Below, in pieces: positions 16,814 to 25,238 of a stretch of DNA of 52,946 bases; the first letter of the stretch is position 1, and every line of letters begins with the position of its first letter. Source of the stretch: Alkalihalobacterium elongatum (lineage in GTDB: Bacteria; Bacillota; Bacilli; Bacillales; Bacillaceae_F). A program made the position numbers and the translations under genes. The notes under the pieces are model-generated. The model was not told where the DNA came from. It was given only the letters and a program-made list of their open reading frames with translations, and made no database searches. The DNA lies in the NCBI RefSeq assembly GCF_019024285.1, contig NZ_WMKZ01000031.1, positions 1 to 52,946 on the forward strand, given 5' to 3'.

Positions 16814-17296
16814 TTATCTTTTGAAATCGCCACTTTTTCCTCCAGATTTTTGTACAAGGTACGTCTGACCAATAATCATACCTTTATCTACTGCTTTACA
16901 CATATCGTAAACGGTTAATGCTGTAGCGGAGGCTGCGGTTAATGCTTCCATTTCAACCCCAGTTTTTCCTGTCGTTTTAACAGTCGCTTCAATATGTAAT
17001 TCGTAGTGATCAGGATCTTTTGTTTCCCATTGAAACGATATATCTACACCTGTTAATTGTAAAGGGTGACACATCGGGATCAAGTCAGATGTGTTTTTTG
17101 CTGCTATAACGCCAGCAACTTGAGCTACAGCTAAAACATCGCCCTTTTTAAAGGTTCCTTCAATTATTTTTGTATAGATTTCTTGATTTACTTTTATACT
17201 TGAATGAGCGATAGCTATTCTTGATGTGATTTCCTTTTCAGAGATGTCGACCATTTTAGCGCGCCCTTGTTCATTGAAATGGGTAAGTTTACTCAT
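16814..17296 (-). CDS. moaC: Cyclic pyranopterin monophosphate synthase MoaC
   Basis: 160 aa, normal length. MoaC converts the MoaA product to cPMP. Conserved blocks: [18 protein letters not shown] at the start, [19 protein letters not shown] (active-site pocket) and [18 protein letters not shown], then the [10 protein letters not shown] motif with the catalytic Asp-Lys region. It is divergent from moaB, and AGGAGGAAATCAT precedes the ATG. Confidence 0.95.
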   Translation of the reverse strand: MSKLTHFNEQGRAKMVDISEKEITSRIAIAHSSIKVNQEIYTKIIEGTFKKGDVLAVAQVAGVIAAKNTSDLIPMCHPLQLTGVDISFQWETKDPDHYELHIEATVKTTGKTGVEMEALTAASATALTVYDMCKAVDKGMIIGQTYLVQKSGGKSGDFKR

Positions 17297-17437
17297 ATGA
17301 TTTCCTCCTTAAATAACTGTTACAATTTTAACATGAATGATCATTGAAATGCTAAATTTCAAAGGGTGTAATTATGTAATTTTATTCGACTTTGATATAA
17401 TTTTATAAATAAACTAATTAGAGAGAGGGTACCTTAT

Positions 17438-17950
17438 TTGTCTACAATTGAACATAAAAAAGAAGCGCCTAAATCAGTAAAATGTATGATCATTACGGTT
17501 TCTGATACAAGAACACTAGAAACTGATAAAAGTGGTGAGTTAATTAAATCATTACTGGAAGAAAATAACCATGTTATAACAGAGTACCAAATAGTAAAGG
17601 ATGAATATGTAGGAATTCAAGCACTGCTTAAACATGCAGAAACTCGGGCCGATATTGATGCAGTACTAATAAATGGTGGTACAGGAATTGCGTTACGTGA
17701 TACTACATATGAGGCAGTTAAAGACCTATTACAAAAAGAGATGCCTGGCTTTGGGGAGATTTTTCGTTATTTAAGCTATGCAGAAGATATTGGGACAGCT
17801 GCGATATTAAGTCGTGCGGTTGCAGGTGTATACGGTTCAAAAGCGGTTTTTTCAATGCCTGGATCCTCGGGGGCGGTAAAACTAGCTATGAATCGAATTA
17901 TAATTCCTGAATTAGGCCATGTAATTCGAGAAATTCGCAAAGACCTCTAA
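17438..17950 (+). CDS. moaB: Molybdopterin biosynthesis protein MoaB
   Basis: 170 aa MoaB/MogA-fold protein that adenylylates molybdopterin before Mo insertion. Seen: MIITVSDTRTLETDKSG, NGGTGIALRDTTYEA (the nucleotide-binding GGTG loop) and FSMPGSSGAVKLAMNRIIIPE. The start is TTG, with GAGAGAGGG 8 bp upstream; no ATG is closer. It is transcribed towards the AimR-like gene, but about 240 bp and a separate promoter lie between them. Confidence 0.94.
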   Translation: MSTIEHKKEAPKSVKCMIITVSDTRTLETDKSGELIKSLLEENNHVITEYQIVKDEYVGIQALLKHAETRADIDAVLINGGTGIALRDTTYEAVKDLLQKEMPGFGEIFRYLSYAEDIGTAAILSRAVAGVYGSKAVFSMPGSSGAVKLAMNRIIIPELGHVIREIRKDL

Positions 17951-18095
17951 TGCTTCATTTATTCTAGGTAAATGATATACTGGTCATTTAATAAGGTAAG
18001 GAATTCTGTTCAACTATATTATTTAAATAGGAAGAAAATTTATAATTAATTCTGAATTACAACATTGCATATATAGTTCAATTCATCTATAAGGA

Positions 18096-18125
18096 TTAAC
18101 TAAACGGTACTTTTTGTGTTATAAT
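18096..18125 (+). promoter_or_regulatory. Predicted sigma-A promoter of the aimR-like gene
   Basis: TTAACT, an 18-bp spacer and a consensus TATAAT ending at 18125, about 70 bp before the chosen ATG. An AGGGGTACC segment follows in the leader. Confidence 0.55.
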
Positions 18126-18193
18126 TAGAACTATCTATTCAATATTAATGAGGGGTACCTCTTTTGTAATTGGATGAAAGGGTTCAATTAAAT

Positions 18194-19345
18194 ATGTTAA
18201 AGCAAATGCTTAAGAATAAAATAGAGTTAGAAAAAGGACTCGTTAATAAGTTAGTCAATATTTCTGGCCTGAAGAGCAGGTCTTCCTTATATAAATTCCT
18301 TAATGAGAAAGACCGGGAGTTAGATAATTTTGAAGGCTTACTGGACATGGTACGTTTTACTTTTCCTCAACAAGAATTTGAAATTATGGATACCTACTTA
18401 CGGGACGTTAATCCTAACGGTAAGACCGCTAGATTGAGCCTCGAATATGCTTCGGTTAATCGCTTTAATGAATTAAAAATGTTCATGATTGAGAAGTTGA
18501 AAGACTGTCAAAATGCTGTTAGTCGGGAATGGGCAAAGACGTATGAGATTGATCAGCAGGTAATGGATGGTCAGCTCTCACCAAATGAAGCAAATATAAT
18601 GTATGATGAGTTGACTTTAAAAACGCAAGAAATGAAGGTAGTATCAAAAGTATTTATGATATATAATTATTTTGATATGAATATGATTGATAGATGTCAA
18701 CAGGTTGCTACATTTTTAGAAGATGGAATAGCACAAATCAAAAAGTATTCGTTTTTAAGGAAGTCTTTACTTTGTCGAATTGGTCTTATTAATATGCATA
18801 TTGGAAGTCGCGATGAAGCTATAAGGAACGGAAATTTAGTGTTCGATAATGCAGTTAGTGAACTTACAAAAGCCGTAGCCTATCATAACATTAGTATTGT
18901 TTATATTAGTGAAAGTTACGATGTTGCGTATTCTTATTTAACCAAAGCACTTGAAATTTATAAAAAGCATAATTCATCAAACATAAGTAGTACGAAACAG
19001 ACGATTAATTTTCTACAAAATTATTGGCATAAGGAGCCAGGGTTTCTAGATTTTACATCAAATGAAACTTTTGATTTACATGAAATTGCTTTTTACTATA
19101 TTCAAAAAAATCAGAACGATAATGCAGTAGCAATATTAGATAAGATAAATCTTGAAAAGGAGTCACACTTTTCAAAAGGTTTTCATTATTTTTACCGTGG
19201 CTTGATCTCACAACGGCGTGAGGATTTTTTTCAGTCGGTTATTGAATTTAAATATGCAAATCAAAAAATGTATTGTCACTTTCCTTTACTAGAGCTAAGG
19301 AAGCTAGGGGAAGATGAGTTGACTCTGAAGGTACTAGAAATTTAA
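18194..19345 (+). CDS. AimR-family peptide-pheromone receptor homologue
   Basis: 383 aa. It matches phage AimR (arbitrium receptor) along its length: an N-terminal helix-turn-helix region (KLVNISGLKSRSSLYKFLN, where phi3T AimR has ...VAGLKNPNPLYDFLN), NGKTARLSLEYASVNRF, a long TPR-like helical array, and the C-terminal LLELRKLGEDELTLKVLEI, very close to phi3T LLELQKMGENQKLLELLLL. AimR is a DNA-binding activator switched off by a secreted AimP hexapeptide. Here there are no phage genes and no AimP-like exported peptide ORF downstream. The ATG at 18194 (AAAGGG 11 bp upstream) fits the family start; a TTG at 18170 is the alternative. The ligand and targets are unknown. Confidence 0.85.
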   Translation: MLKQMLKNKIELEKGLVNKLVNISGLKSRSSLYKFLNEKDRELDNFEGLLDMVRFTFPQQEFEIMDTYLRDVNPNGKTARLSLEYASVNRFNELKMFMIEKLKDCQNAVSREWAKTYEIDQQVMDGQLSPNEANIMYDELTLKTQEMKVVSKVFMIYNYFDMNMIDRCQQVATFLEDGIAQIKKYSFLRKSLLCRIGLINMHIGSRDEAIRNGNLVFDNAVSELTKAVAYHNISIVYISESYDVAYSYLTKALEIYKKHNSSNISSTKQTINFLQNYWHKEPGFLDFTSNETFDLHEIAFYYIQKNQNDNAVAILDKINLEKESHFSKGFHYFYRGLISQRREDFFQSVIEFKYANQKMYCHFPLLELRKLGEDELTLKVLEI

Positions 19346-19359
19346 AGATAAGTAATATG

Positions 19360-19439
19360 AATGACACTTTCTTAATAGAAAGTGTCATTCGTCATTTATC
19401 GACAAGTTTCCCGATTTTGATTTTTGAAAATCGGGAAAC
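19360..19439. terminator. Two tandem perfect hairpins after the aimR-like gene
   Basis: Hairpin 1: AATGACACTTTC / GAAAGTGTCATT (12 bp, 6-nt loop, 19360-19389). Hairpin 2: GTTTCCCGATTTT / AAAATCGGGAAAC (13 bp, 8-nt loop, 19406-19439). Neither has a clear T-run. They occupy the place where aimP lies in phages and may terminate, process or stabilise the aimR-like mRNA. Confidence 0.6.
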
Positions 19440-19526
19440 AAGCAAGTATATTTGACAGACTTAGACATATATTTGTATGGGGGATACAACTTAGAGTGTC
19501 TTCAAATATTTAGGGGAGCTGGAAAT

Positions 19527-19688
19527 ATGAAGATAGGGACAAAAGTAAAATACAAAGATAAGGTATATACTATTTTTTGGATCTATGAAAGTGGTTATTG
19601 CGAGATCCAAGAGGAAGATTATTTTCAAGTGGTTTTAGCTGAATTATCCGAACTAGAATTGATGGATCAGACGAATTCCTTTAAATAG
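19527..19688 (+). CDS. Uncharacterised small protein
   Basis: 53 aa, MKIGTKVKYKDKVYTIFW then an acidic second half. The GxKVKYKDKVYTI pattern suggests a small SH3-like beta barrel. The start is the ATG at 19527 with GGGGAG about 10 bp upstream; the frame is open further up but has no better start. It lies downstream of the aimR-like gene and its hairpins. It has no signal peptide, so it is not an AimP. Confidence 0.6.
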   Translation: MKIGTKVKYKDKVYTIFWIYESGYCEIQEEDYFQVVLAELSELELMDQTNSFK

Positions 19689-20204
19689 CATATAGTAATT
19701 TACCTTTAGTTATAGGTGCTAATATTAAACCCAAGGGTGATTAAGGTGCCTAGTCGTCTTCACATGTTACGGACAATGAGACAGTTTGAGGATATCGTTA
19801 TGGCCAGACAAATAAATCTGCTACTAAAAAATTTAATAGTTGATATGATTATATTGTTTAGTAAGTTATGTTTTTTAGTAAGGTAAAAATTAATATAAAC
19901 AGCCTTTAATATCTAGTTACGGTCCAATAGAAAAAATTATAGAACAGAGTCAATAAGGAAAACATCACTAAAAAGAGCCAGTGACACCCTTCAAAAACAT
20001 AGAAGCTTTCTCTTTAAATTAGTCATTTACTTTTAAATTAAAACTTCATTAAACGACATGTATATATTAAGTTAGAAGCACGTTACATCATTATTAATGA
20101 TGAAGCGTTTGGTGTATAATGTTAATGTCGAAATATAATAGTCATACAAGGCTAGTATTATATAACGAAGAAATTTAGATATTATTGTTGTTCTTAGGGA
20201 GGAT
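19689..20204. other. 516-bp intergenic region before moeA
   Basis: No credible gene. It contains an inverted repeat ATCACT-N10-AGTGAC at 19964-19985, whose left arm equals the half-site I recall for SPbeta AimR, though with a spacer much shorter than the 25 bp described there. It also holds the moeA promoter with an overlapping palindrome. It is long enough to encode a small RNA. Confidence 0.45.
20086..20120 (+). promoter_or_regulatory. moeA promoter with an overlapping palindromic operator
   Basis: TATAAT at 20115-20120. The perfect 8-1-8 palindrome CATCATTATTAATGATG at 20086-20102 covers the -35 region, a typical repressor position. The identity of any binding protein is unknown; it does not resemble an FNR box. 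Confidence 0.5.
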
Positions 20205-21485
20205 ATGTCATTGGTAGAAAGAAGAACTCCGATACCTGTAAAAGATGCAGTAAATAAAATAATGGACCTCGTAAAGAGAAGTGGAGAAATTGAATATGTT
20301 GCGATTGAAGAATGTCTAGGACGTTATTTAGGACAGCCACTAAAAGCCGATCACGATGTGCCACCGTTTAATCGCTCTCCGTATGATGGTTTTGCGCTCC
20401 GAAGCGAAGACACGAAAGCTGCTAGTTCAGAACAACCAGTTACTATAGAGGTAATAGAAGAAATTGGTGCTGGAACAGTTGCTATAGCAAGCCTTAAACA
20501 AAATCAAGCTATTCGTATTATGACAGGGGCGCAAATTCCAAATGGAGCGGATGCTGTCATTATGCTTGAGCTCGTTAAAGAAGTACAAAAAGACGAGAAA
20601 ACATACATACAAGTAAAACGAAAAGTAGCCGCTGGCGATAATATTTCTAGACAAGGTGAAGACGTTCAAAATAGTGCAGTGTTACTTGATAAAGGAACAA
20701 AAATTAACGAGGGAACGGTCGCATTGCTAGCTACATTCGGTTATGCAAAGGTTCCAGTTTTTAAAAAGCCAGTTGTTGGAATTATTGCTACGGGATCAGA
20801 ACTATTGGAAGTTGATCAAGCGTTAGAACCAGGAAAAATTAGAAACAGTAATGGGTATATGATCGCGGCTCAAATTCAAAAAGTAGGTGCAGAACCTAAA
20901 TTTTTTGGGAAACTAGCGGACGATTTTGATACATGTTATCAAAAGATTAAACAAACATTAGCTGAAGTCGATGTTTTAGTAACAACTGGTGGTGTATCAG
21001 TAGGTGATTTTGATCATCTACCAGGAATTTACAAGAAACTAGAGGCGGAAATCCTGTTTAATAAAATAGCGATGCGTCCAGGTAGTGTAACAACGGTTGC
21101 GGTGAAAGACGGCAAGTTCTTATTTGGGCTTTCAGGTAACCCATCAGCTTGTTTTGTTGGCTTTGAACTTTTTGTCCGACCAGCTATTCTTAGTTTATTT
21201 GAGACAGATCGTGTACATTTGCAAAAAGAGCAGGCTATACTTGATAAAGACTTTCCAAAGCCAAACCCCTTTACTCGGTTTGTAAGAAGCAAAGTGTCGA
21301 TTGAAAAAGGGAAGTTAGTAGTAGCACCAGTTGGATTAGATAAATCAGGTGTTGTTTCTTCTATCGCTTATGCGAACGCACTACTCATGCTTCCAGGTGG
21401 TACAAGAGGGTTTGAGCGGGGGATGGAAGTGGATGTTCTCCTTTTAAATGGAGAAGGTAGTGCCTCGCTTTGGGGAGAGCAATGA
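20205..21485 (+). CDS. moeA: Molybdopterin molybdenumtransferase MoeA
   Basis: 426 aa, standard length. MoeA inserts molybdate into adenylylated molybdopterin. Motifs: DHDVPPFNRSPYDGFALRS near the start, RIMTGAQIPNGADAVIMLE, the MoCF-binding GIIATGSEL and VLVTTGGVSVGDFDH, and GLSGNPSACFVGFE. GGGAGG lies directly upstream; either the ATG at 20205 or the TTG two codons later could start. First gene of moeA-mobB-moaE-moaD, each overlapping or abutting the next. Confidence 0.94.
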   Translation: MSLVERRTPIPVKDAVNKIMDLVKRSGEIEYVAIEECLGRYLGQPLKADHDVPPFNRSPYDGFALRSEDTKAASSEQPVTIEVIEEIGAGTVAIASLKQNQAIRIMTGAQIPNGADAVIMLELVKEVQKDEKTYIQVKRKVAAGDNISRQGEDVQNSAVLLDKGTKINEGTVALLATFGYAKVPVFKKPVVGIIATGSELLEVDQALEPGKIRNSNGYMIAAQIQKVGAEPKFFGKLADDFDTCYQKIKQTLAEVDVLVTTGGVSVGDFDHLPGIYKKLEAEILFNKIAMRPGSVTTVAVKDGKFLFGLSGNPSACFVGFELFVRPAILSLFETDRVHLQKEQAILDKDFPKPNPFTRFVRSKVSIEKGKLVVAPVGLDKSGVVSSIAYANALLMLPGGTRGFERGMEVDVLLLNGEGSASLWGEQ

Positions 21486-22000
21486 AAATAATTCAAGTGG
21501 CAGGCTTCAGTAATTCTGGGAAAACAACTTTAATCGAAAAATTAGTTGTCAGACTACAAAATGAAGACATACGAGTCTCAGTTATTAAACATCATGGACA
21601 TGAAAATCGATTAGCTACACTAGATAATGGGAAAGACTCAGCGAGGTTTCGTGAAGCTGGTGCACAAGGAACTACTGTTGTTGCTGGAAATACAGTACAA
21701 ATTCATTTTAATAATGAAAACAAGTGGTCGGTAGATGATGCTCTTAGGCTTCAACAGTTTATTAATATAGATGTCGTTATTATCGAAGGGTTTAAGACAG
21801 AACCGTTTCCTAAAGTTGTCATTATAAGAAGAGATGATGACCTCCAGTTACTGAAACAACTCGAAAATATTCAAGCTGTGTTATTGTGGGATAACATTAA
21901 ACTAACCACTCAATTAAAGGTTCCAACCTTTTTATTAGATGATATTGATGTTTTTTTTAATTGGTTTATGAACAATGTATTGGAGGAAAATGATGAGTGA
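21482..22000 (+). CDS. mobB: Molybdopterin-guanine dinucleotide accessory protein MobB
   Basis: 172 aa P-loop GTPase: GFSNSGKTTLIEKL is the Walker A. MobB helps MobA attach GMP to Moco, giving the MGD form needed by the formate and nitrate enzymes nearby. Its ATG overlaps the moeA stop (ATGA), which sets the start and implies coupling. Confidence 0.92.
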   Translation: MKIIQVAGFSNSGKTTLIEKLVVRLQNEDIRVSVIKHHGHENRLATLDNGKDSARFREAGAQGTTVVAGNTVQIHFNNENKWSVDDALRLQQFINIDVVIIEGFKTEPFPKVVIIRRDDDLQLLKQLENIQAVLLWDNIKLTTQLKVPTFLLDDIDVFFNWFMNNVLEENDE

Positions 22001-22460
22001 GCAACTATTTGAGATAATAAAAGAACCAATTTCAATTGAGACGATCGTGAATAAAGTAGTTGACCGTAATGCAGGAGCTATTAATACTTTTATTGGCACT
22101 GTTAGAGAGATGACAGGAGAGAAGAAAACTGTATATCTGCGTTATGATGCATATGAAACGATGGCAGTAAAAAAGCTTGCACAAATCGGTGATGAAATTC
22201 AAGAAAAGTGGCCGCAAGCAAAAGTAGCTATTACTCATCGAATTGGTGATTTAGAAATTACTGATATTGCTGTTGTTATAGCAGTTTCGACTCCTCATCG
22301 TGCAGACTCCTATGAAGCTAGTCGGTATGCGATTGAAAGAATTAAAGAAATTGTACCGATTTGGAAGAAGGAGCATTGGGAAGACGGTCAAGAATGGGTC
22401 GGCGATCAATTAGAAAAAGTAAAATATGAAACAGGTAAGCCTGACATTAAAGAGGTGTAG
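21993..22460 (+). CDS. moaE: Molybdopterin synthase catalytic subunit MoaE
   Basis: 155 aa. With MoaD it converts cPMP to molybdopterin by adding two sulfurs. Family blocks: GAINTFIGTVREMTG, LRYDAYETMAVKKL, ITHRIGDLEITDIAV and VPIWKKEHWEDGQEWVGD with the active-site lysines. The start overlaps the mobB end; the second of two adjacent ATGs is better spaced (6 bp) from GGAGG. Confidence 0.94.
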   Translation: MSEQLFEIIKEPISIETIVNKVVDRNAGAINTFIGTVREMTGEKKTVYLRYDAYETMAVKKLAQIGDEIQEKWPQAKVAITHRIGDLEITDIAVVIAVSTPHRADSYEASRYAIERIKEIVPIWKKEHWEDGQEWVGDQLEKVKYETGKPDIKEV

Positions 22461-22462
22461 CA

Positions 22463-22696
22463 ATGAAGGTTTTGTTATTTGCACAATTAGAGGAAGTAGT
22501 CGGTAAAAGGGAAATAGAAATACAAAGTGAACCAATAACGGTACTACAATTAAAAGAGATGTTATTAGAAAAATACCCGAATTTACGGTCATTAGATAGT
22601 ACAATTGTGGCGGTTAATGAAGATTATGTTAAAAATGATACTCTCCTAAAAGAAAACGACGTTGTTGCATTTATTCCGCCAGTGAGTGGTGGGTAA
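22463..22696 (+). CDS. moaD: Molybdopterin synthase sulfur carrier MoaD
   Basis: 77 aa ubiquitin-like protein ending PPVSGG. The C-terminal Gly-Gly is thiocarboxylated and donates sulfur to MoaE. It starts two bases after the moaE stop, with AGAGGTGTAG as ribosome site. Last gene of the operon. Confidence 0.94.
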   Translation: MKVLLFAQLEEVVGKREIEIQSEPITVLQLKEMLLEKYPNLRSLDSTIVAVNEDYVKNDTLLKENDVVAFIPPVSGG

Positions 22697-22704
22697 TCAC
22701 TTGC

Positions 22705-22760
22705 AACCAAATAAAAAAAAAGTCGCACGAATTTCTCTGTAGCGACTTTTTTGTTTGGTT
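22705..22760 (+). terminator. Terminator of the moeA-moaD operon
   Basis: Outer arms AACCAAA / TTTGGTT enclose a GTCGC / GCGAC stem followed by a T6 tract. It also lies beyond the convergent mobA stop at 22806 and may serve both. Confidence 0.85.
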
Positions 22761-22805
22761 TTTTTATATTTTGCCCCATTGCAAACTGAAAAAGTTCAAA
22801 TCGTA

Positions 22806-23396
22806 TTAGTTTTGGTTCATATCTTCTTTTGTATTAATATTTCGAAATGCCTCATGATTGTTAAAGCTTTCTTCCTCGATAAAGACCGTTTCAACTGCTT
22901 GAAATAACATCCCCATCTTTAATTGGTTTTCTTTTAGGTTTTTTTCAATAGTAGAAAGGCACCGTCGATTGTATACAGCAATTAATGGTTGGTTTCTACC
23001 AGCCACTTTAGGTATGAATGCATCTTTTTTTGGATGAATTTTGGTATACGATACCAACCGCTTGATTACATGTTCTGTAATATATGGAGTGTCACAAGGG
23101 AGAATTACATACCACTCTGCATGAACTAATTTCATAGCAGTATATATACCTGCTAACGGTCCAAAACCACGAAATTTTTCTTCATCTAATACAACTCTAT
23201 ATGAAGTATGGTCTTGCATTTGTTTAATCAGTTGTGGCTGACTAACAATAATGATATCATCCGCGTTTTTTTTCAATGCATCAAGACTGTATTGAAAAAA
23301 TGGTTGTCCGTCCAGCTGATAGAAAGCTTTCGGTTCACCAAAACGGCGTGATTCGCCCCCTGCTAGTAATACACCTACGATATGATGAGCATTCAT
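22806..23396 (-). CDS. mobA: Molybdenum cofactor guanylyltransferase MobA
   Basis: 196 aa nucleotidyltransferase. The N-terminal GVLLAGGESRRFGEPKA is the GTP-binding signature, followed by GFGPLAGIYTAM and the metal-binding LPCDTPYI. It makes the guanine-dinucleotide form of Moco used by DMSO-reductase-family enzymes such as the formate and nitrate enzymes here. Convergent with moaD; AGGAGGATGACC precedes the start. Confidence 0.93.
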   Translation of the reverse strand: MNAHHIVGVLLAGGESRRFGEPKAFYQLDGQPFFQYSLDALKKNADDIIIVSQPQLIKQMQDHTSYRVVLDEEKFRGFGPLAGIYTAMKLVHAEWYVILPCDTPYITEHVIKRLVSYTKIHPKKDAFIPKVAGRNQPLIAVYNRRCLSTIEKNLKENQLKMGMLFQAVETVFIEEESFNNHEAFRNINTKEDMNQN

Positions 23397-23465
23397 TGGT
23401 CATCCTCCTATTTCTTCTATATTTAATTATTTCATAGAAGAGGGGAATTTACTATGATCTAGGCT

Positions 23466-23501
23466 AAAAAGCCCCTCCATTATAATTATTGGAAGGGCTT
23501 A
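23466..23501 (-). terminator. Terminator of narK
   Basis: Stem AAGCCC-TCCA / TGGA-GGGCTT with a 10-nt loop; on the minus strand it ends in TTTTTAGCC. It lies 16 bp after the narK stop. Confidence 0.85.
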
Positions 23502-23516
23502 GTAATGGGCTAAATG

Positions 23517-24812
23517 TTAACATTTAACTTCTGCATTTTTTCTTGAGTAGAAGTACCAGTTGATAACCAAGCTGATTACGTAGTAACCGATAAAGATAAA
23601 TAGAGCTAAGTTTGCATATCCAGTTGTATCAATTGACCAACCGAAGATTTTTGGAATAAAGAATGCACCGTATGCTGCAAATGCAGCAATTAAACCTAGT
23701 ACAGGTGCAGCAAATTTTTCTTCAAAAATGAATGGTACCATTCGGAAAGTAGATCCATTTGCAATTCCAGTTCCAGCAAATAGTACTAAGAATGAAATTA
23801 AGAACCCAGTAAAATTATTAATATTCAAGAAGTAAATGACACTTGATGTTGCCAGTATCATCGCGACAATCGTCCAAAATGTTACCTTTGCACCACTATT
23901 CACTTTATCAGAAAGCCAACCACCGAATGGACGGATAGAAGCACCAACTAATGCACCTAAGAAAGCAAACTTCATAACATCGATTTCCGGGAACTCAGAG
24001 CGGATTAATAATGGAAATGCTGCAGCAAACCCGATAAATGAACCAAAGCACATAACATAAAGCCAAGTCATAATCCACATATGTTTCATTTTTAGAACAG
24101 AAAGTTGACTCTTAATGCTTGGTTTTGCTACAGGTAGTTCATCCATAAAGAAAAACGTAACAATAACAGAAGCGACAATCGGTATTACCCAAATAAATGC
24201 TGCATTTTGAATGTAAACGACGCTGCCATCTGCTAAAGTTTGGCCGCCTCCAGTTAGAGCACCAATAAATCCTAAACCGATTACGATTGGAGTTAAGAAC
24301 TGAACTACACTAACTCCTAAGTTTCCAATACCAACGTTAATTCCATTAGCTGTACCTTTTGCTTTTTTAGGATAATATGGGTTTAGAGTAGCTGTTGAAG
24401 ACGCTAAGTTACCTCCACCAAGTCCACACAAAGCAGCAAGGATGACCATTGTAGTAAAACTTGTTTCAGGGTTTTGAACGGCAAACCCAATTCCGATTGC
24501 AGGAATTAAAAGAACAACAGTTGTAAGTAATGTCGTTTTCTTACCACCGATTAATCCCGGCATAAAAGTATAGAATAATCGTAATGTTGCCCCAGTTAAT
24601 CCAGGTAAAGCAGCTAACGTAAATAATTGACTGCTAGTAAAATTAAAGCCCACATCATTTAATCGAACAGCTGTAACTGACCATAATTGCCATACACAGA
24701 AGGCTAAGATTAAGGAAAATACGGATATTAATAAGTTCTTCCTTGCTATTTTCTTACCTTCGCTTTCCCAAAAACTCTCATTTTCTGGCTCCCATTTCGT
24801 AATTTTCGCCAT
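23517..24812 (-). CDS. narK: Nitrate/nitrite MFS transporter NarK
   Basis: 431 aa with 12 TM helices, NNP family. The substrate-binding arginines are visible in helix 2 (GATLRLFYTFMPGLIGGKK) and in helix 8 (ASIRPFGGWLSDKVNSG). The nitrate-signature glycine runs are seen in GLGGGNLASST and GIGNLGVSVVQF. It would import nitrate and/or export nitrite. A FNR box sits about 95 bp before its start. It is divergent from nirB. Confidence 0.93.
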   Translation of the reverse strand: MAKITKWEPENESFWESEGKKIARKNLLISVFSLILAFCVWQLWSVTAVRLNDVGFNFTSSQLFTLAALPGLTGATLRLFYTFMPGLIGGKKTTLLTTVVLLIPAIGIGFAVQNPETSFTTMVILAALCGLGGGNLASSTATLNPYYPKKAKGTANGINVGIGNLGVSVVQFLTPIVIGLGFIGALTGGGQTLADGSVVYIQNAAFIWVIPIVASVIVTFFFMDELPVAKPSIKSQLSVLKMKHMWIMTWLYVMCFGSFIGFAAAFPLLIRSEFPEIDVMKFAFLGALVGASIRPFGGWLSDKVNSGAKVTFWTIVAMILATSSVIYFLNINNFTGFLISFLVLFAGTGIANGSTFRMVPFIFEEKFAAPVLGLIAAFAAYGAFFIPKIFGWSIDTTGYANLALFIFIGYYVISLVINWYFYSRKNAEVKC

Positions 24813-24898
24813 GATCTATTCCCCCAAATACTTTTGTTTAGTTTTTCACATCGATGTTCTTTACAAAACTGATGATACAACCAAACAAAAAAGTTGAG

Positions 24899-24914
24899 TG
24901 TGATTTTTTTCACA
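24899..24914 (-). promoter_or_regulatory. FNR box of narK
   Basis: TGTGATTTTTTTCACA, a perfect TGTGA-N6-TCACA. On the minus strand a TATCAT hexamer begins 29.5 bp from its centre, the class II activator arrangement. Confidence 0.85.
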
Positions 24915-25116
24915 GGAAATAAAAAAGGTTGAGCCTTATTATCCCCATATAAAAATAAATAGAGGTGAGGTTCGTAGCCGCTATATAGTAGAAAGAACGA
25001 AGATAACCTATTAAATAAGCGCTAGAAATCCCTATTATAAAAATATAAAAAAGTTAGTTATTACAAATTCATGAACAAAACTTTTTCACAAATTAGTAAT
25101 ACTTTAATGTATAGAG

Positions 25117-25132
25117 TGTGATTTTTATCACA
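25117..25132 (+). promoter_or_regulatory. FNR box of nirBD
   Basis: TGTGATTTTTATCACA, perfect. TATACT at 25155-25160 starts 30.5 bp from the centre, placing the box near -42. The spacing and -10 hexamer are the same as at pflB. Confidence 0.88.
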
Positions 25133-25238
25133 GTTTCATCAAGTTTGTACTTGCTATACTGATATCATAAAACATTATAAACAAATAGTTATTGACGCAT
25201 ATATTTGTGAAATGGTGAGCAAACGGAGGTCGTAAAAA

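Noticed and set aside
19358-19456. 32-codon ORF starting MNDTFLIESV after the aimR-like gene, tested as an AimP
   Set aside because: It lacks a ribosome site, a signal peptide and an RGA-like C-terminus, and is made of the two hairpins.
19964-19985. ATCACT-N10-AGTGAC as a confirmed AimR operator
   Set aside because: The arms are similar to the half-sites I recall for SPbeta AimR, but the spacer is far shorter than the 25 bp described and one base differs. It is kept only as a place to test.
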